Positions 1-8,073 are shown, counted from the stretch's first letter. The stretch: 64,000 bases of DNA from Natrinema amylolyticum (GCF_020515625.1 NZ_JAIWPJ010000002.1:744001-808000), one strand, 5' to 3'. Made by a program: numbers and translations. Notes: generated by a model not told the origin, from the sequence alone.

Positions 1-1323
1 CACGCTCTCGGCCTCGGCCTGGACGAGGTAGGCGCGGTCGTCGTCGTAGTCGGCGACGATCTCGAGGGCCTCCTGCGTGCCGATGCGGTTGAGCGCCCAC
101 GCGGCGCTGGCGCGAACGCGGTCGGCGTCGTCGTTCTCGAGGACGTCCGCGAGCGGCTCGATGGCGCGGGTGTCCCCGATGAGGCCGAGCGCGCGGGCGG
201 CCCAGCTACGGACGTCGGCCTCGTCGGCGACGAGTTGCTGGGCGATCGGTTCAACCGCGTCCGCGGTACCGATTTCGCCGAGTGCCCGGAACGCGGGCTG
301 CTGGAGGTTCGGGTTGGAATCGACGTAATCGACCAGCGTGTCGACGACCTCCTCGTCGTCGACGCCGATTTTGCCGAGGATCCGCATGGCGGCCTGATCG
401 CGGCGGTTGGCCTTCTGGAGCATCGGATCGATGGCCTCCTCTGGGCCCATCCGCTCTAAGGCCTCCATGCAGTGGTCCTCCATGAAATCGGAGTCGAAGG
501 TCTCGAGCGCGAGCAGGATCTGGTCGACGTTGCCCTGCTTCTCGTGGACCTTGAGCGCGTGCCACTCCGGCGGGAAGTCCTTGACGTGGTCGAGCACGTC
601 GTAGTAACCCTCGCGGCGGAGCTGTTCGCGGATCTCGAGGTCCGTCCACTCGGTCGCGTCGTCGATCTCGCTCTGGAGGTCGTCGGTCGCCTCGAGCAGG
701 CCGGCGATGGTCTCGGCGTCGTCGTCCGCGTCGAGGTCGGCGTCCGCGACGGCGTCGGCCGCGTCGTCGAGGGTCGCATCGAGTTGCTCGTCGACCTCGT
801 CACCCTCGTCGACCAGCGCGACGGACGTTCCGAGTAGACCGTTGAGTTCGTCGAGGAAGCCGTCGATCGCCTCGATCAGTTCGGCGTTGCCCTCCTCGGT
901 CCAGCGGGTGCTCGTGATCGTCCCGCTCGCGTCGTCGATCTCGCTCACGACGTCCTCGCCGTAGGGGCCGCGCTGGTCCTCCAGATCGGACTCCAGATCC
1001 GAGAGATCGCTCTCTATCTCGTCGTACTCCTCCTGGAGTTCCTCTTCGGGGGCGGGTTCCTCGTCTTCTTCGTCCTCGTCGTCGGTTTCGGGCGGCTCCG
1101 GCACCTCGACGCTCTCGAGTTCGGTCCGGAACGACTCGAGATCGGCCTCGACGACGTCCAGGTCGTCTTCGGTCTCGGCGGCCGCGAGGGTCGAGTCGAG
1201 CTCCTCGAGGTCGGCTGCCAGGGCCTCGAGTCGCTCACGGACGGCCTCGAGGTCGACGGACTCCGTCTCGTCCGCTTCCTCTTCGGCGGCCGCGTCGTCA
1301 CCGTTCGCCTCGTCCTCGCTCAT
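1..1323 (-). CDS. HEAT-repeat protein, 3' end cut by window edge
   Basis: The frame is open from an ATG at 1323 to the left edge (441 codons, no stop), so the C-terminus lies outside the window. The first 120 or so residues are very acidic and heptad-like, suggesting a coiled coil. A second helical stretch follows, and from about residue 300 onward come repeated helix pairs such as AVEPIAQQL...RSWAARALGLIGDTRAIEPL, typical of HEAT/PBS-lyase repeats. Such repeats are protein-binding scaffolds; no catalytic motif is visible. It lies 66 bp downstream of the archaetidylserine synthase gene on the same strand and may be cotranscribed. Its precise role is unknown; a scaffold or assembly role is inference. 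Confidence 0.85.
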   Translation of the reverse strand, partial: MSEDEANGDDAAAEEEADETESVDLEAVRERLEALAADLEELDSTLAAAETEDDLDVVEADLESFRTELESVEVPEPPETDDEDEEDEEPAPEEELQEEYDEIESDLSDLESDLEDQRGPYGEDVVSEIDDASGTITSTRWTEEGNAELIEAIDGFLDELNGLLGTSVALVDEGDEVDEQLDATLDDAADAVADADLDADDDAETIAGLLEATDDLQSEIDDATEWTDLEIREQLRREGYYDVLDHVKDFPPEWHALKVHEKQGNVDQILLALETFDSDFMEDHCMEALERMGPEEAIDPMLQKANRRDQAAMRILGKIGVDDEEVVDTLVDYVDSNPNLQQPAFRALGEIGTADAVEPIAQQLVADEADVRSWAARALGLIGDTRAIEPLADVLENDDADRVRASAAWALNRIGTQEALEIVADYDDDRAYLVQAEAESV

Positions 1324-1389
1324 GGTCCCACCTCGGGACGACGCCGACGCGTGACAGTGTACATACTCTACGGTCGTGTCAGCACGGCC

Positions 1390-2115
1390 CTAAGCGTTTC
1401 CATGCGCGTCGACCTCGCCGGTTCGTTCGGCGTCGCCCCAGTACAACCAGGGACTGCACGTCATGTACGCCAGGCCGAGCGTCAGGAGGGCGTAGGGAAA
1501 CGTCCGACCGGCGAAATCGGGAACGAGGATCGCGAGCGCGTGGACGACGCCCATGATCGCGGCGTCTCGAGCCAGCAGATCGGGGTACCGGATCCGCGAG
1601 ACCATCAGGTAACAGAACGCGCCGGTGACAGCGAGGACGAGCCACGGCTTCGGTTCGCCCGCGAGGATCGCCGCGCCGAGTACCGTCGCGGCCAGCGTCG
1701 TCTGGACCCCCTCGGTATGGCTCCCGGCGACATCGTAGGCGGTGTACATTCCCAGGCGAGTGACGGCCATGGCGACGAATAGCGCACAGACCGCCGTCAC
1801 GAGCAGGAGTTGGGGCGTGATCGATTCGAACCCGATCTCGAGGCCGTCGGTGACGACGACGAACGAGAGGACGGCGGGGGCGACGGCGAAGGAGGCGACG
1901 TCGGCGAGCGAGTCGAGATAGGGGCCGGCGTCGGTGCCGCCGTAGCGGCGCGCGAGGATGCCGTCGAGGCCGTCCGCGATCGCCGCCAGGAGGATGAGGC
2001 GGGCGGCCAGATCGATGTCGGCGACCGCGACGACGACCGCGACGAACCCCAGAGCGGCGTTAGCGATCGTCACCGCGTCGGCGACGCCCAGCCGACCGAC
2101 GAACCGGGGAAGCAT
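1390..2115 (-). CDS. pssA: Archaetidylserine synthase (CDP-alcohol phosphatidyltransferase family)
   Basis: A 241-residue integral membrane protein that should transfer an alcohol head group (L-serine) onto CDP-archaeol. It carries the family signature DGxxARx8GxxxDxxxD as DGLDGILARRYGGTDAGPYL followed by DSLAD near residues 48-72, with the four metal-binding aspartates intact. The rest is hydrophobic helices. In haloarchaea this branch is linked to the archaeosortase (ArtA) protein-sorting pathway, where archaetidylethanolamine precursors are made from archaetidylserine. That assignment comes from family knowledge and no sortase is seen here. It is divergent from the halocyanin gene across 106 bp. 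The choice between serine, glycerol and inositol as acceptor is the main uncertainty. Confidence 0.82.
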   Translation of the reverse strand: MLPRFVGRLGVADAVTIANAALGFVAVVVAVADIDLAARLILLAAIADGLDGILARRYGGTDAGPYLDSLADVASFAVAPAVLSFVVVTDGLEIGFESITPQLLLVTAVCALFVAMAVTRLGMYTAYDVAGSHTEGVQTTLAATVLGAAILAGEPKPWLVLAVTGAFCYLMVSRIRYPDLLARDAAIMGVVHALAILVPDFAGRTFPYALLTLGLAYMTCSPWLYWGDAERTGEVDAHGNA

Positions 2116-2221
2116 ATGCCCGGATTCGACGGGGAGTTACCTTACGTGTTTTCGTTTCCGCAGGCGGGTTTTCGAGAACTGAACCGAGGCGGTTATACCG
2201 CGACTCTGCGTAGGATTCGGT

Positions 2222-2653
2222 ATGCAACGGCGCGCCTGTCTCGCCGCCGTCGGAACAGCCGTCACAGCGAGCTTGGCCGGGTGTTCGTCCGTGCTCAGTG
2301 CGTTCGACGACGATCCCTGTCGCGGCGAGGACTGTCACATCGGGATGAGCCGCACCGAGTTCACGCCCGACGTCTACGAGATCGCCGTCGGCGACACGGT
2401 CGTCTGGAAGAACACGAGCGAGGCCGACCACACCGTCACGGCCTACGAGGGCATGATTCCGGACGAGGCCGCGTACTTCGCGTCCGGCGGCTACGAGAGC
2501 CAGACGGCCGCGTACGAGGCCTGGGAGGATCGCGGCGGCCGACTCGGGACACGCGATACGTTCGAGCATACCTTCGAGGTGCCGGGCACCTATGCGTATT
2601 TCTGTATCCCTCACGAAGGTGCCGAGATGGTCGGCGAAATTGTCGTCGAGTAG
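2222..2653 (+). CDS. Halocyanin-like cupredoxin lipoprotein
   Basis: A 143-residue exported blue-copper protein, probably a membrane-anchored electron carrier on the outer face. The N-terminus has an export signal ending in a lipobox (SLAGC, cysteine about residue 21). The cupredoxin domain shows type-1 copper ligands in order: His in TSEADHTV, then Cys and His in YFCIPHEG, and Met in AEMVGEIVVE. The insertion between the first His and the Cys is longer than in plastocyanin, with a Tyr/Glu-rich loop. It is followed after 66 bp by a small monooxygenase-like gene on the same strand. The redox partner is unknown. Confidence 0.88.
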   Translation: MQRRACLAAVGTAVTASLAGCSSVLSAFDDDPCRGEDCHIGMSRTEFTPDVYEIAVGDTVVWKNTSEADHTVTAYEGMIPDEAAYFASGGYESQTAAYEAWEDRGGRLGTRDTFEHTFEVPGTYAYFCIPHEGAEMVGEIVVE

Positions 2654-2719
2654 GTCGTCGGCCGGCTCGACCGCTACGGGGCCAGTTTTATCCCCGGACG
2701 GCCGAATGGTTCCGGCGCA

Positions 2720-3025
2720 ATGATCGTCATCCACGCGAGTTTTCCGATCGATCCCGACCGCCGCGAGGAGGGGCTCGAGCTGATCGACGACCTCGTCGCC
2801 GAATCACAGCAAGAAGCGGGCGTACTCGACTATCGGGCCGCGACGGACGTCGCCGATCCGAACGTCGTGCGCTTCTTCGAGCAGTACGAGGACGAGGCGG
2901 CGTTCGGCGCGCACGCGCAATCGGACCACTTTCAGGAGTTCTCGGCGGCGCTACCGGACCTGCTCGCCGGGGACCCGGACGTCACTCGGTTCGACGTCGA
3001 GTCGGCGGAAGACGTCGAACTCTGA
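2720..3025 (+). CDS. Antibiotic biosynthesis monooxygenase (ABM) domain protein
   Basis: A 101-residue protein beginning MIVIHASFPIDPDRR, with the ferredoxin-like alpha/beta fold of ABM/YgiN dimers: a first strand, an ELIDDLVAESQQEAG helix, a YRAATDVADPNVVRFFEQY strand, then AHAQSDHFQEF. YgiN-like members act as quinol monooxygenases or heme-degrading enzymes without bound cofactor. Nothing here fixes the substrate. The length is normal for a single-domain member. A TATA-like TTTTATCC lies about 30 nt before the ATG, so it probably has its own promoter even though it follows the halocyanin gene. Confidence 0.8.
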   Translation: MIVIHASFPIDPDRREEGLELIDDLVAESQQEAGVLDYRAATDVADPNVVRFFEQYEDEAAFGAHAQSDHFQEFSAALPDLLAGDPDVTRFDVESAEDVEL

Positions 3026-3105
3026 ACGATCGACCACCGATCGAACGATCTGTCCCCAACTACCGGAGGCTCGTCGCGCTACCGGCTCGTTCGAGCGGGG
3101 TCTGT

Positions 3106-3117
3106 AGTACTAGTACT
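3106..3117. terminator. Palindromic AGTACTAGTACT between convergent genes, possible terminator
   Basis: A perfect 12-bp palindrome lies in the 139-bp convergent space between the ABM gene and rps3ae. Read on the minus strand, a T-rich run (TTCTTTTG) comes just before it. This arrangement suggests the end of the rps15-rps3ae transcript. CTAG is rare in high-GC haloarchaeal DNA, which makes the element stand out. Termination activity is inferred from position only. Confidence 0.35.
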
Positions 3118-3164
3118 GCAAAAGAACGAATCGCGTCCAGCGAGAATCGAATCGCCGACTGCGA

Positions 3165-3803
3165 TCAGTCCGCGGAGACGTCCTCTTCGTCGACGTCGAC
3201 CGCGGTCGCTTCCTCTTCGGCGACTTCCTCGGGGTGGGCCTCGAGAGTTGCCTTCTGGATCTCGACTCGGCGAAGCGGGTAGATCGTCTTGGCCTCGCCG
3301 TAAATGCCGGAGGAGAGACGACCTTCGACGACGCTGTCGATGAGTTCCTCGAAGGACCGCTCCTCGGCGGCCTCCTCGATCATCTGGACCATTCGTTCGC
3401 GGATGGCCTTCTCCTGGCTCGCGTCGGCCTTCTTGGTCGTAAAGGCGACGGGCTGGATCTGGACGCGGTAGTCGTCCGTCGTGAGGACGGTGACGTAGGC
3501 CTCGATCTTCGAGGCACCGCGGCGGACCAGCGAGCGCAGGTAGTCCCGCGTCAGGGAGTGTTCGACGAACTCCGTGTACGCGCTGTCGCTGCCGACGTCG
3601 GTGATCTTGAAGGTCAGCTTGGTGTTGTTCTCGCTGGCGTTGTTGTTGAGTTCGCCGAGCGTCGTTTCGAGCGTTCGGCCGTAGACTTTGTCCGGTTCGT
3701 CAGCGGGGGTTTCGCCGAGTTCCTGGCGGTCGAACTGCTCGGGTGCCAGAACGGTGTACCACCGCTTTTCCTGTTTCGCACGTGAAACTGATCGTTCACT
3801 CAT
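3165..3803 (-). CDS. rps3ae: 30S ribosomal protein S3Ae (eS1)
   Basis: A 212-residue archaeal/eukaryotic-type small-subunit protein. Recognisable segments include KRWYTVLAPEQFDRQELGET near the N-terminus, TLGELNNNASENNTKLTFKI, LTRDYLRSLVRRGASKIEAY and YPLRRVEIQKATLEA. The C-terminal tail is acidic, as usual in halophiles. It is the last gene of the rps15 - RecJ-like - pcc1 - rps3ae operon. Its ATG lies 8 bp inside the end of pcc1, so translation is probably coupled. It serves in the 30S platform and translation initiation. This gene order is common in Euryarchaeota. Confidence 0.97.
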   Translation of the reverse strand: MSERSVSRAKQEKRWYTVLAPEQFDRQELGETPADEPDKVYGRTLETTLGELNNNASENNTKLTFKITDVGSDSAYTEFVEHSLTRDYLRSLVRRGASKIEAYVTVLTTDDYRVQIQPVAFTTKKADASQEKAIRERMVQMIEEAAEERSFEELIDSVVEGRLSSGIYGEAKTIYPLRRVEIQKATLEAHPEEVAEEEATAVDVDEEDVSAD

Positions 3804-4137
3804 TGTATGTTGTGTCTGAGTCGGTATCGTGATCGGACACAGGTCCCGTGTCCGTCGGTCGGTCGTCCTGTACGGGTCGCGCCTGCGACGCGACGTCGAT
3901 CGCGACCGCGAGGTTGACGACGTAGTCGTCGACCGTCGACTGCAGGCCAGTGGTCGTCTCGCGGTCGATCCGCGTGACGACCGTCCCTGAGCGGTCGTCG
4001 TCGTCGCCGTCGGCTGTGCCGCCAGCGCCGTCGCGCTCGACGGTCGTCGTCATCTCGTCGGTGTTGTCCGGGCTGAGCGCCCGCGCGACGAGCGTTGCGT
4101 CCTCGTGGTCCGTCCGAATCGTCGCTCGCCGGCTCAT
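3796..4137 (-). CDS. pcc1: KEOPS complex subunit Pcc1
   Basis: A 113-residue protein with the Pcc1 fold: an N-terminal strand RRATIRTDHEDATLVARALS, an acidic halophile insertion, a VVTRIDRETTTGLQSTVDDY segment and a helix VVNLAVAIDVASQAR. Pcc1 dimerises and contacts tRNA in the KEOPS machine that makes t6A37 on ANN-decoding tRNAs. Its ATG overlaps the stop of the RecJ-like gene (ATGA) and its end overlaps rps3ae by 8 bp, so the operon is tightly coupled. The acidic loop at about residues 36-50 is longer than in non-halophilic homologues. Other KEOPS genes are not in the window. Confidence 0.9.
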   Translation of the reverse strand: MSRRATIRTDHEDATLVARALSPDNTDEMTTTVERDGAGGTADGDDDDRSGTVVTRIDRETTTGLQSTVDDYVVNLAVAIDVASQARPVQDDRPTDTGPVSDHDTDSDTTYNE

Positions 4138-5375
4138 AGCAAGTCCCTCGCTGCAGCGATGATTGTCGAGTCGTCCACGTCAGGGTCGTATCGAAGGTAG
4201 CCTCGCCGGTGGCCGACATCGTACTCGATGCCGGTCGCCTCGGAATCCGTCTCTGTCTCCGAGTCCGAGTCTGCGTCCGCGTCCGTCCCCGAACCCTCGA
4301 GTTCGCGAGCGACGCCCTCGACGGTCGCACCGAGGGGGTCGGCCTCGCGTGTCGCGATCGCCGCCTCGCCGTCGGAAACGACGAGGACGGCCGGCTCCGG
4401 CGACCGGTAGGCCGCTGCGATCGCCGCGACCGCCTCGACAGGGCCGTCGTCGATGCCAACGACGTACAGCCCGTCGTAGCGGCCGGTCGACGCCGCCTCG
4501 AGCGCCGCGTGGGCACGGCGGCCGCGCTCACGCCACGCCTCGAGCGCGGGGTCGCGGACGTCGTGTCCCATCGCGAGTGCCGTTCCCGTGCCGGGCTGGG
4601 TTCGGGCCAGCGCCTCGAGGACGTCGGCGATGCCACCGAGCGTCGCGAAGGCATGCTCGGGCGTGGCGTACGGTCGGAGTACCCGACCAACCGTCTCTGC
4701 GGCGGCGTCGGTCGCCGCCTCGGCACCGACGACATCGAGTGCGACCAGCGAGCCGATCGCGCGACGGTCGTCCGCATCGAGCGTGTCGGGGTCGCTCCCG
4801 ACGGCGTCCGAAAGTGCCTCGCGCGTCGCGTTGGGGTCGCCCGACCACGGCGCGCGGACTCGCGTCGAATGCGCGAGCCCGTCGACCGGATCAGCGGTCG
4901 GCACCGCGACGCCGGGCCGCTGCTCGACGAGGTCGCGTTCGAGCGCGCTCTCGAGAAGCCACTCGGTCTCGCCCGCTCCGGGGTCGCTCCCGCCGGCGAC
5001 GACGCCGGCGATCGCGAGCACCGGATCCGGCGTCGCACCGAGTTCGCGGACGAGGTCGACGGCCTCGAGGGTCGCCGGTCGGTCGGTCCCCGCGAGTCGG
5101 ATCGTCTCGTCGGTATCGGCGGCCGCGTCGGCGGTGCCGATGACGACCGTCACGTCGCCCTCGTTCGTCGGTGTACGGGCGCGTTCGGATCGCTCCGCGA
5201 CCGTCCGTCCGACGGTCACCTGAAACGGCGTCTCGCGGTCGGCAAGCGCCGTCGCGAGGAGGCCGCTCGCAGCGAGCCCGTCGCCGTCAGCGCGGGCGAT
5301 CAGGCGGACGAAGCCGGCGCTCTCGAGTGCGCTCGTGGCGGACGCCGGCTCGGCGGATCGACCCTCGGTGGACAT
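4134..5375 (-). CDS. DHH-superfamily RecJ-like protein with degenerate active site
   Basis: A 413-residue protein in the position where Euryarchaeota carry a RecJ-like gene between rps15 and pcc1. The DHH-family layout is visible: an N-terminal ARADGDGLAASG (cf. the canonical HxDxDGxxS), a GDVTVVIGTAD strand, LAGTDRPATLEAVD where DHH should lie, then a helical linker and a C-terminal DHHA1-like domain with VVGIDDGPVEAVAAIAA and a modified GGH motif (DVGHRRGYLRY). The first His and the DHH triad are absent, so metal-dependent 5'-3' exonuclease activity is unlikely. It may be a structural, Cdc45-like or DNA-binding paralogue (inference). It starts 6 bp after the rps15 stop. Confidence 0.8.
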   Translation of the reverse strand: MSTEGRSAEPASATSALESAGFVRLIARADGDGLAASGLLATALADRETPFQVTVGRTVAERSERARTPTNEGDVTVVIGTADAAADTDETIRLAGTDRPATLEAVDLVRELGATPDPVLAIAGVVAGGSDPGAGETEWLLESALERDLVEQRPGVAVPTADPVDGLAHSTRVRAPWSGDPNATREALSDAVGSDPDTLDADDRRAIGSLVALDVVGAEAATDAAAETVGRVLRPYATPEHAFATLGGIADVLEALARTQPGTGTALAMGHDVRDPALEAWRERGRRAHAALEAASTGRYDGLYVVGIDDGPVEAVAAIAAAYRSPEPAVLVVSDGEAAIATREADPLGATVEGVARELEGSGTDADADSDSETETDSEATGIEYDVGHRRGYLRYDPDVDDSTIIAAARDLL

Positions 5376-5381
5376 CTGACG

Positions 5382-5855
5382 TTACTCGGCGTCTTCGATG
5401 AGTTCCTTCGCGAACTCGGGATTGTACGTGAAGTCCGGCTCGAGCTCGTCGCCGCGGTAGTACTTGACCAGGCGACGGACCTTCGCTTCGGTGTTCTGCA
5501 GGGCGCGCTTGTTCTGGTAGTCCTGCTGGTTCTGTTGGACGTGCTCGCGCAGGCGCACGGCGCGTTCCATCAGGTTCCAGAGGTCCTCGGGGATGTCCGC
5601 TCGCGCGTCGTTCTCCTCGAGGATCTCGGTGATCTTCTTGCCGGTCGCCAGCTTGACGTCCGGGACGGGCGTGCCGGTGACGCCTTCGTCACGCAGCTTC
5701 ATTCCGATCTGGCTGGGTTCGTGGCCCTGCTCTGCTAGTTCGACGACCCGGTCTTCGATGTCTTCGGGGTCGACGTCGCTCCACTCCGGCGGTTCGTCTG
5801 CCGTCGGCTTGTCCGAACCGGACGAGCCGCGACGGCGGGTGTGCATTCGTGCCAT
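5382..5855 (-). CDS. rps15: 30S ribosomal protein S15 (uS15)
   Basis: A 157-residue archaeal S15. The start at MARMHTRRRG is chosen because the archaeal family begins with this basic motif; upstream in-frame codons (to 5939) encode unrelated residues and cross a palindromic promoter element. Conserved stretches include PPEWSDVDPEDIEDRVVELA, GHEPSQIGMKLRDEG and the C-terminal helical rRNA-binding part RALQNTEAKVRRLVKYYR. It binds 16S rRNA helices in the platform. It is the first gene of the rps15 - RecJ-like - pcc1 - rps3ae operon. Confidence 0.97.
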   Translation of the reverse strand: MARMHTRRRGSSGSDKPTADEPPEWSDVDPEDIEDRVVELAEQGHEPSQIGMKLRDEGVTGTPVPDVKLATGKKITEILEENDARADIPEDLWNLMERAVRLREHVQQNQQDYQNKRALQNTEAKVRRLVKYYRGDELEPDFTYNPEFAKELIEDAE

Positions 5856-6188
5856 TGTTGAGGATAGGAATCGCACTGACCGCTCGTATACTGTCGAACG
5901 ACAGTATCGGCTCTCTGCACTTCCGCAATCCCAAGCCACCCGAAAGAGAGGGGTGGCGCAGTCAGATTTGCGGCCGTGCGCTTCCCAACTCCACTTCCCG
6001 CGTCGGGGACTAAAGGGTTTCTACATTGCCATCGACGCCGCGCGTTCGGACGGCGTTCGCAGAGGTGAGGTGGCTGCTCGAGGAGTCGGACCCGACCGAT
6101 CGCAACCGTCCGTCCGACGAACTGTCCGTTCGCCGGATTTTTCGTGCGTTACGTTCATACCGCGGGAGTCCGAAGTGACGGGTACGGA
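5856..6188. other. 333-bp divergent intergenic region (rps15 / DUF5793-like gene)
   Basis: Besides the 5888-5907 palindrome and the 5935-5957 hairpin, it holds a second possible minus-strand promoter around 6006-6024 (AAACCCTTTAGTCC read on the minus strand) that would give a leader of more than 100 nt for rps15. I see no tRNA-like or box C/D structure. No protein-coding frame with family features was found. Confidence 0.5.
5888..5907. promoter_or_regulatory. Inverted repeat over the rps15 promoter
   Basis: Two 9-bp arms, ATACTGTCG and CGACAGTAT, are separated by AA. They lie 33-52 bp upstream of the rps15 ATG and overlap a GTATAC TATA-like element read on the minus strand. A second hairpin, GCCACCC...GGGTGGC (5935-5957), lies farther upstream. 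The spacing fits an operator or a leader structure controlling the ribosomal operon. The regulator is unknown. Confidence 0.5.
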
Positions 6189-6659
6189 ATGAGGCGCGAG
6201 CACTTCACGTTAGACGTCAACAACATCGACTGGGTCGAAACCGGCGGCGAGCCAGCGAAGCCCTCGGTATCGATCGATTTCACCGGCCCGGCGACCATGC
6301 TTCGCGAGCGCCTCACTGGTCCCGACGGAGACGTTCTCGAGGCGAGTGAAACGGACGCGGCCCTTCGCTTGCAGGGACCGCTCGGGGACGACACCACGGG
6401 GGTAGTGAGCGTGACCAACCGCGTCACCGGCGAGTTCATCCTCGAACTCAACGAGGACGCCGACGACGTCCTCCAGTTCATCCGAGCGGCGCGGGGCTAC
6501 GGCGAGGACGCCGCCGACGACGAGGGCCGCTACGAGGTCGTGATCACGCTCGATGGCGACCAGTTCGTCAGCTACGATAAGCGGACGTTTCTCGTCTACG
6601 ACGACGAGGGAAGCCTGCTCCGCCAACACAGCTTGATCCCCAGCGGCGTCGAGCTGTAA
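6189..6659 (+). CDS. Conserved haloarchaeal protein (DUF5793-like)
   Basis: A 156-residue soluble acidic protein starting MRREHFTLDVNNIDWVETGG. That opening and the mix of beta segments (SVSIDFTGPATMLRERL, GVVSVTNRVTGEFILEL, RYEVVITLDGDQFVSYDKRT) match what I recall of the haloarchaeal family labelled DUF5793. No catalytic or metal motif is visible. The ATG at 6189 is preferred over an upstream in-frame start at 6144 because conservation begins at MRR. It is a single gene, divergent from rps15. Function unknown. Confidence 0.7.
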   Translation: MRREHFTLDVNNIDWVETGGEPAKPSVSIDFTGPATMLRERLTGPDGDVLEASETDAALRLQGPLGDDTTGVVSVTNRVTGEFILELNEDADDVLQFIRAARGYGEDAADDEGRYEVVITLDGDQFVSYDKRTFLVYDDEGSLLRQHSLIPSGVEL

Positions 6660-6716
6660 CCGTCTCCGTTCGATAGTTTCTCCTACTGACAGAAACGGAC
6701 CGGCAGCTATAAGTAT

Positions 6717-6732
6717 TTTAGGCCCGCCTAAA
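6717..6732. promoter_or_regulatory. DtxR/Idr-like operator at the ABC ATPase promoter
   Basis: The palindrome TTTAGGCCCGCCTAAA (arms TTTAGG and CCTAAA around CCCG) directly follows a TATA-like TATAAGTA (6708-6715) and ends 34 bp before the ATG of the ABC ATPase. TTAGG...CCTAA is the half-site pattern of DtxR/IdeR-type metal repressors, which have haloarchaeal relatives (Idr/SirR). Binding here would block transcription initiation. The match to a metal-repressor site is by resemblance. Confidence 0.6.
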
Positions 6733-6766
6733 GGGAACGTACGCCGGCAGACGCCGGAGTCGATTC

Positions 6767-7939
6767 ATGGCGAACGGAGATCTACTCACCACGACGGTCG
6801 AGGACGAAGCCCGGGAACCGACGGCCACGGAGACGGTCCTGGAACTCGACGGAATCGCGAAACGCTTCGGCAGCGAGGACGTCATCGGCGACCTCTCGCT
6901 GTCCGTCCGCGACGGTGAGATCCTGACGCTGCTCGGTCCGTCCGGCTGTGGGAAGACCACGACGCTGCGTCTGATCGCCGGCCTCGAGAAGCCCGACGCC
7001 GGACGGGTTCGGCTTCAAGCCGAGACCGTCGCCGGTGACGGTCGGTTCGTCCCGCCGGAGGAACGCGGCGTCGGCGTCGTGTTTCAGGACTTCGCGCTCT
7101 TTCCCCATCTGACCGCTCACGAGAACGTCGCCTTCGGCCTGCAAGAGTGGGACCAAGCCGATCGGGACGCCCGCGTCGGCGAACTCCTCGAGCTCGTCGG
7201 GCTCGCGGACCACGGTGAGGACTACCCGGACGAGCTCTCGGGCGGACAACAACAGCGAATCGCGCTCGCGCGTTCGCTGGCTCCCGAACCGGAGATGCTG
7301 TTGCTCGACGAGCCGTTCTCGAACCTCGACGTGGATCTGCGCGTCGAGATGCGCGAGGAGGTCCGACGGATCATCAAGGAGACGGGCGTCACCGCGATTT
7401 CCGTCACGCACGATCAGGAGGAGGCGCTGTCGATCTCCGACCGGGTCGCCGTGATGAACGACGGCGATATCGAACAGATCGACACCCCCCAGCAGGTCTT
7501 TCAGCAGCCCGAGTCGCGGTTCGTCGCTGGCTTCCTCGGTCACGCCAGTTTCCTCTCGGGCGAGGTCCACGGCGATCACGTCGACACTGCGCTCGGTCGC
7601 GTGCTCCGCGACGACGTCCACGGACTGGCCCACCAGTACGACGGGAGCGTCGTCGACCTGCTAGTGCGCCCGGACGACGTAACGGCCGCTCCCGCCGAGG
7701 GGTCGGAAGCCGACGGCCGCGTCGTCTACCGACGCTATCTCGGCCCGACGGTCCTCTATCGGGTGGAACTCGACGGCGGCGAAACCATCGAGTGCATGCA
7801 CAACCACTCCGACCGGATCGACCTTGACGAGCGCGTCGCCGTCCGCGTCACCGCCGACCACGAACTCGCGTGGTTCCCCGCCGACCACCGCGAGGACGCG
7901 GATGCGGACGGCGACGCGGTCCCCGCCGGCGCGGACTGA
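6767..7939 (+). CDS. ABC transporter ATP-binding protein, iron/polyamine-type (FbpC/PotA-like)
   Basis: A 390-residue nucleotide-binding subunit. Walker A GPSGCGKTT (about 57-65), Q-loop VVFQDFALFPHL, signature LSGGQQQR (about 160), Walker B MLLLDEP and the H-loop SVTHDQEEALSISD are all intact. The C-terminal 120 residues form a TOBE/OB-type domain (DLLVRPDDVTAAPAEG), as in FbpC, PotA and CysA. No permease or binding protein gene adjoins it, which is odd for an importer. The DtxR-like palindrome on its promoter favours ferric iron as substrate (inference). Alternatives are spermidine, sulfate or thiamine import. Confidence 0.85.
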   Translation: MANGDLLTTTVEDEAREPTATETVLELDGIAKRFGSEDVIGDLSLSVRDGEILTLLGPSGCGKTTTLRLIAGLEKPDAGRVRLQAETVAGDGRFVPPEERGVGVVFQDFALFPHLTAHENVAFGLQEWDQADRDARVGELLELVGLADHGEDYPDELSGGQQQRIALARSLAPEPEMLLLDEPFSNLDVDLRVEMREEVRRIIKETGVTAISVTHDQEEALSISDRVAVMNDGDIEQIDTPQQVFQQPESRFVAGFLGHASFLSGEVHGDHVDTALGRVLRDDVHGLAHQYDGSVVDLLVRPDDVTAAPAEGSEADGRVVYRRYLGPTVLYRVELDGGETIECMHNHSDRIDLDERVAVRVTADHELAWFPADHREDADADGDAVPAGAD

Positions 7940-8073
7940 ACCGGCGCGGTGGGACCGGATATCCGACTGATCCTCGACTCCCTACTCGTTCAGTCTCGTC
8001 GAAAGCAGATCCGTCCTCTTGTTCCCGCAGCCCATACAGTCAAGTTAATCAACACGTCGGCCCTACCGGTTCC

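Noticed and set aside
1810-3282. A 490-codon plus-strand open frame
   Set aside because: It runs antisense to archaetidylserine synthase and through the halocyanin and ABM genes in the wrong frame; Arg-rich without features.
5935-6020. A possible small RNA or tRNA between rps15 and the DUF5793-like gene
   Set aside because: The CAAATCTG text recalls a tRNA T-arm, but no cloverleaf or acceptor pairing could be built, so only a leader hairpin is retained.
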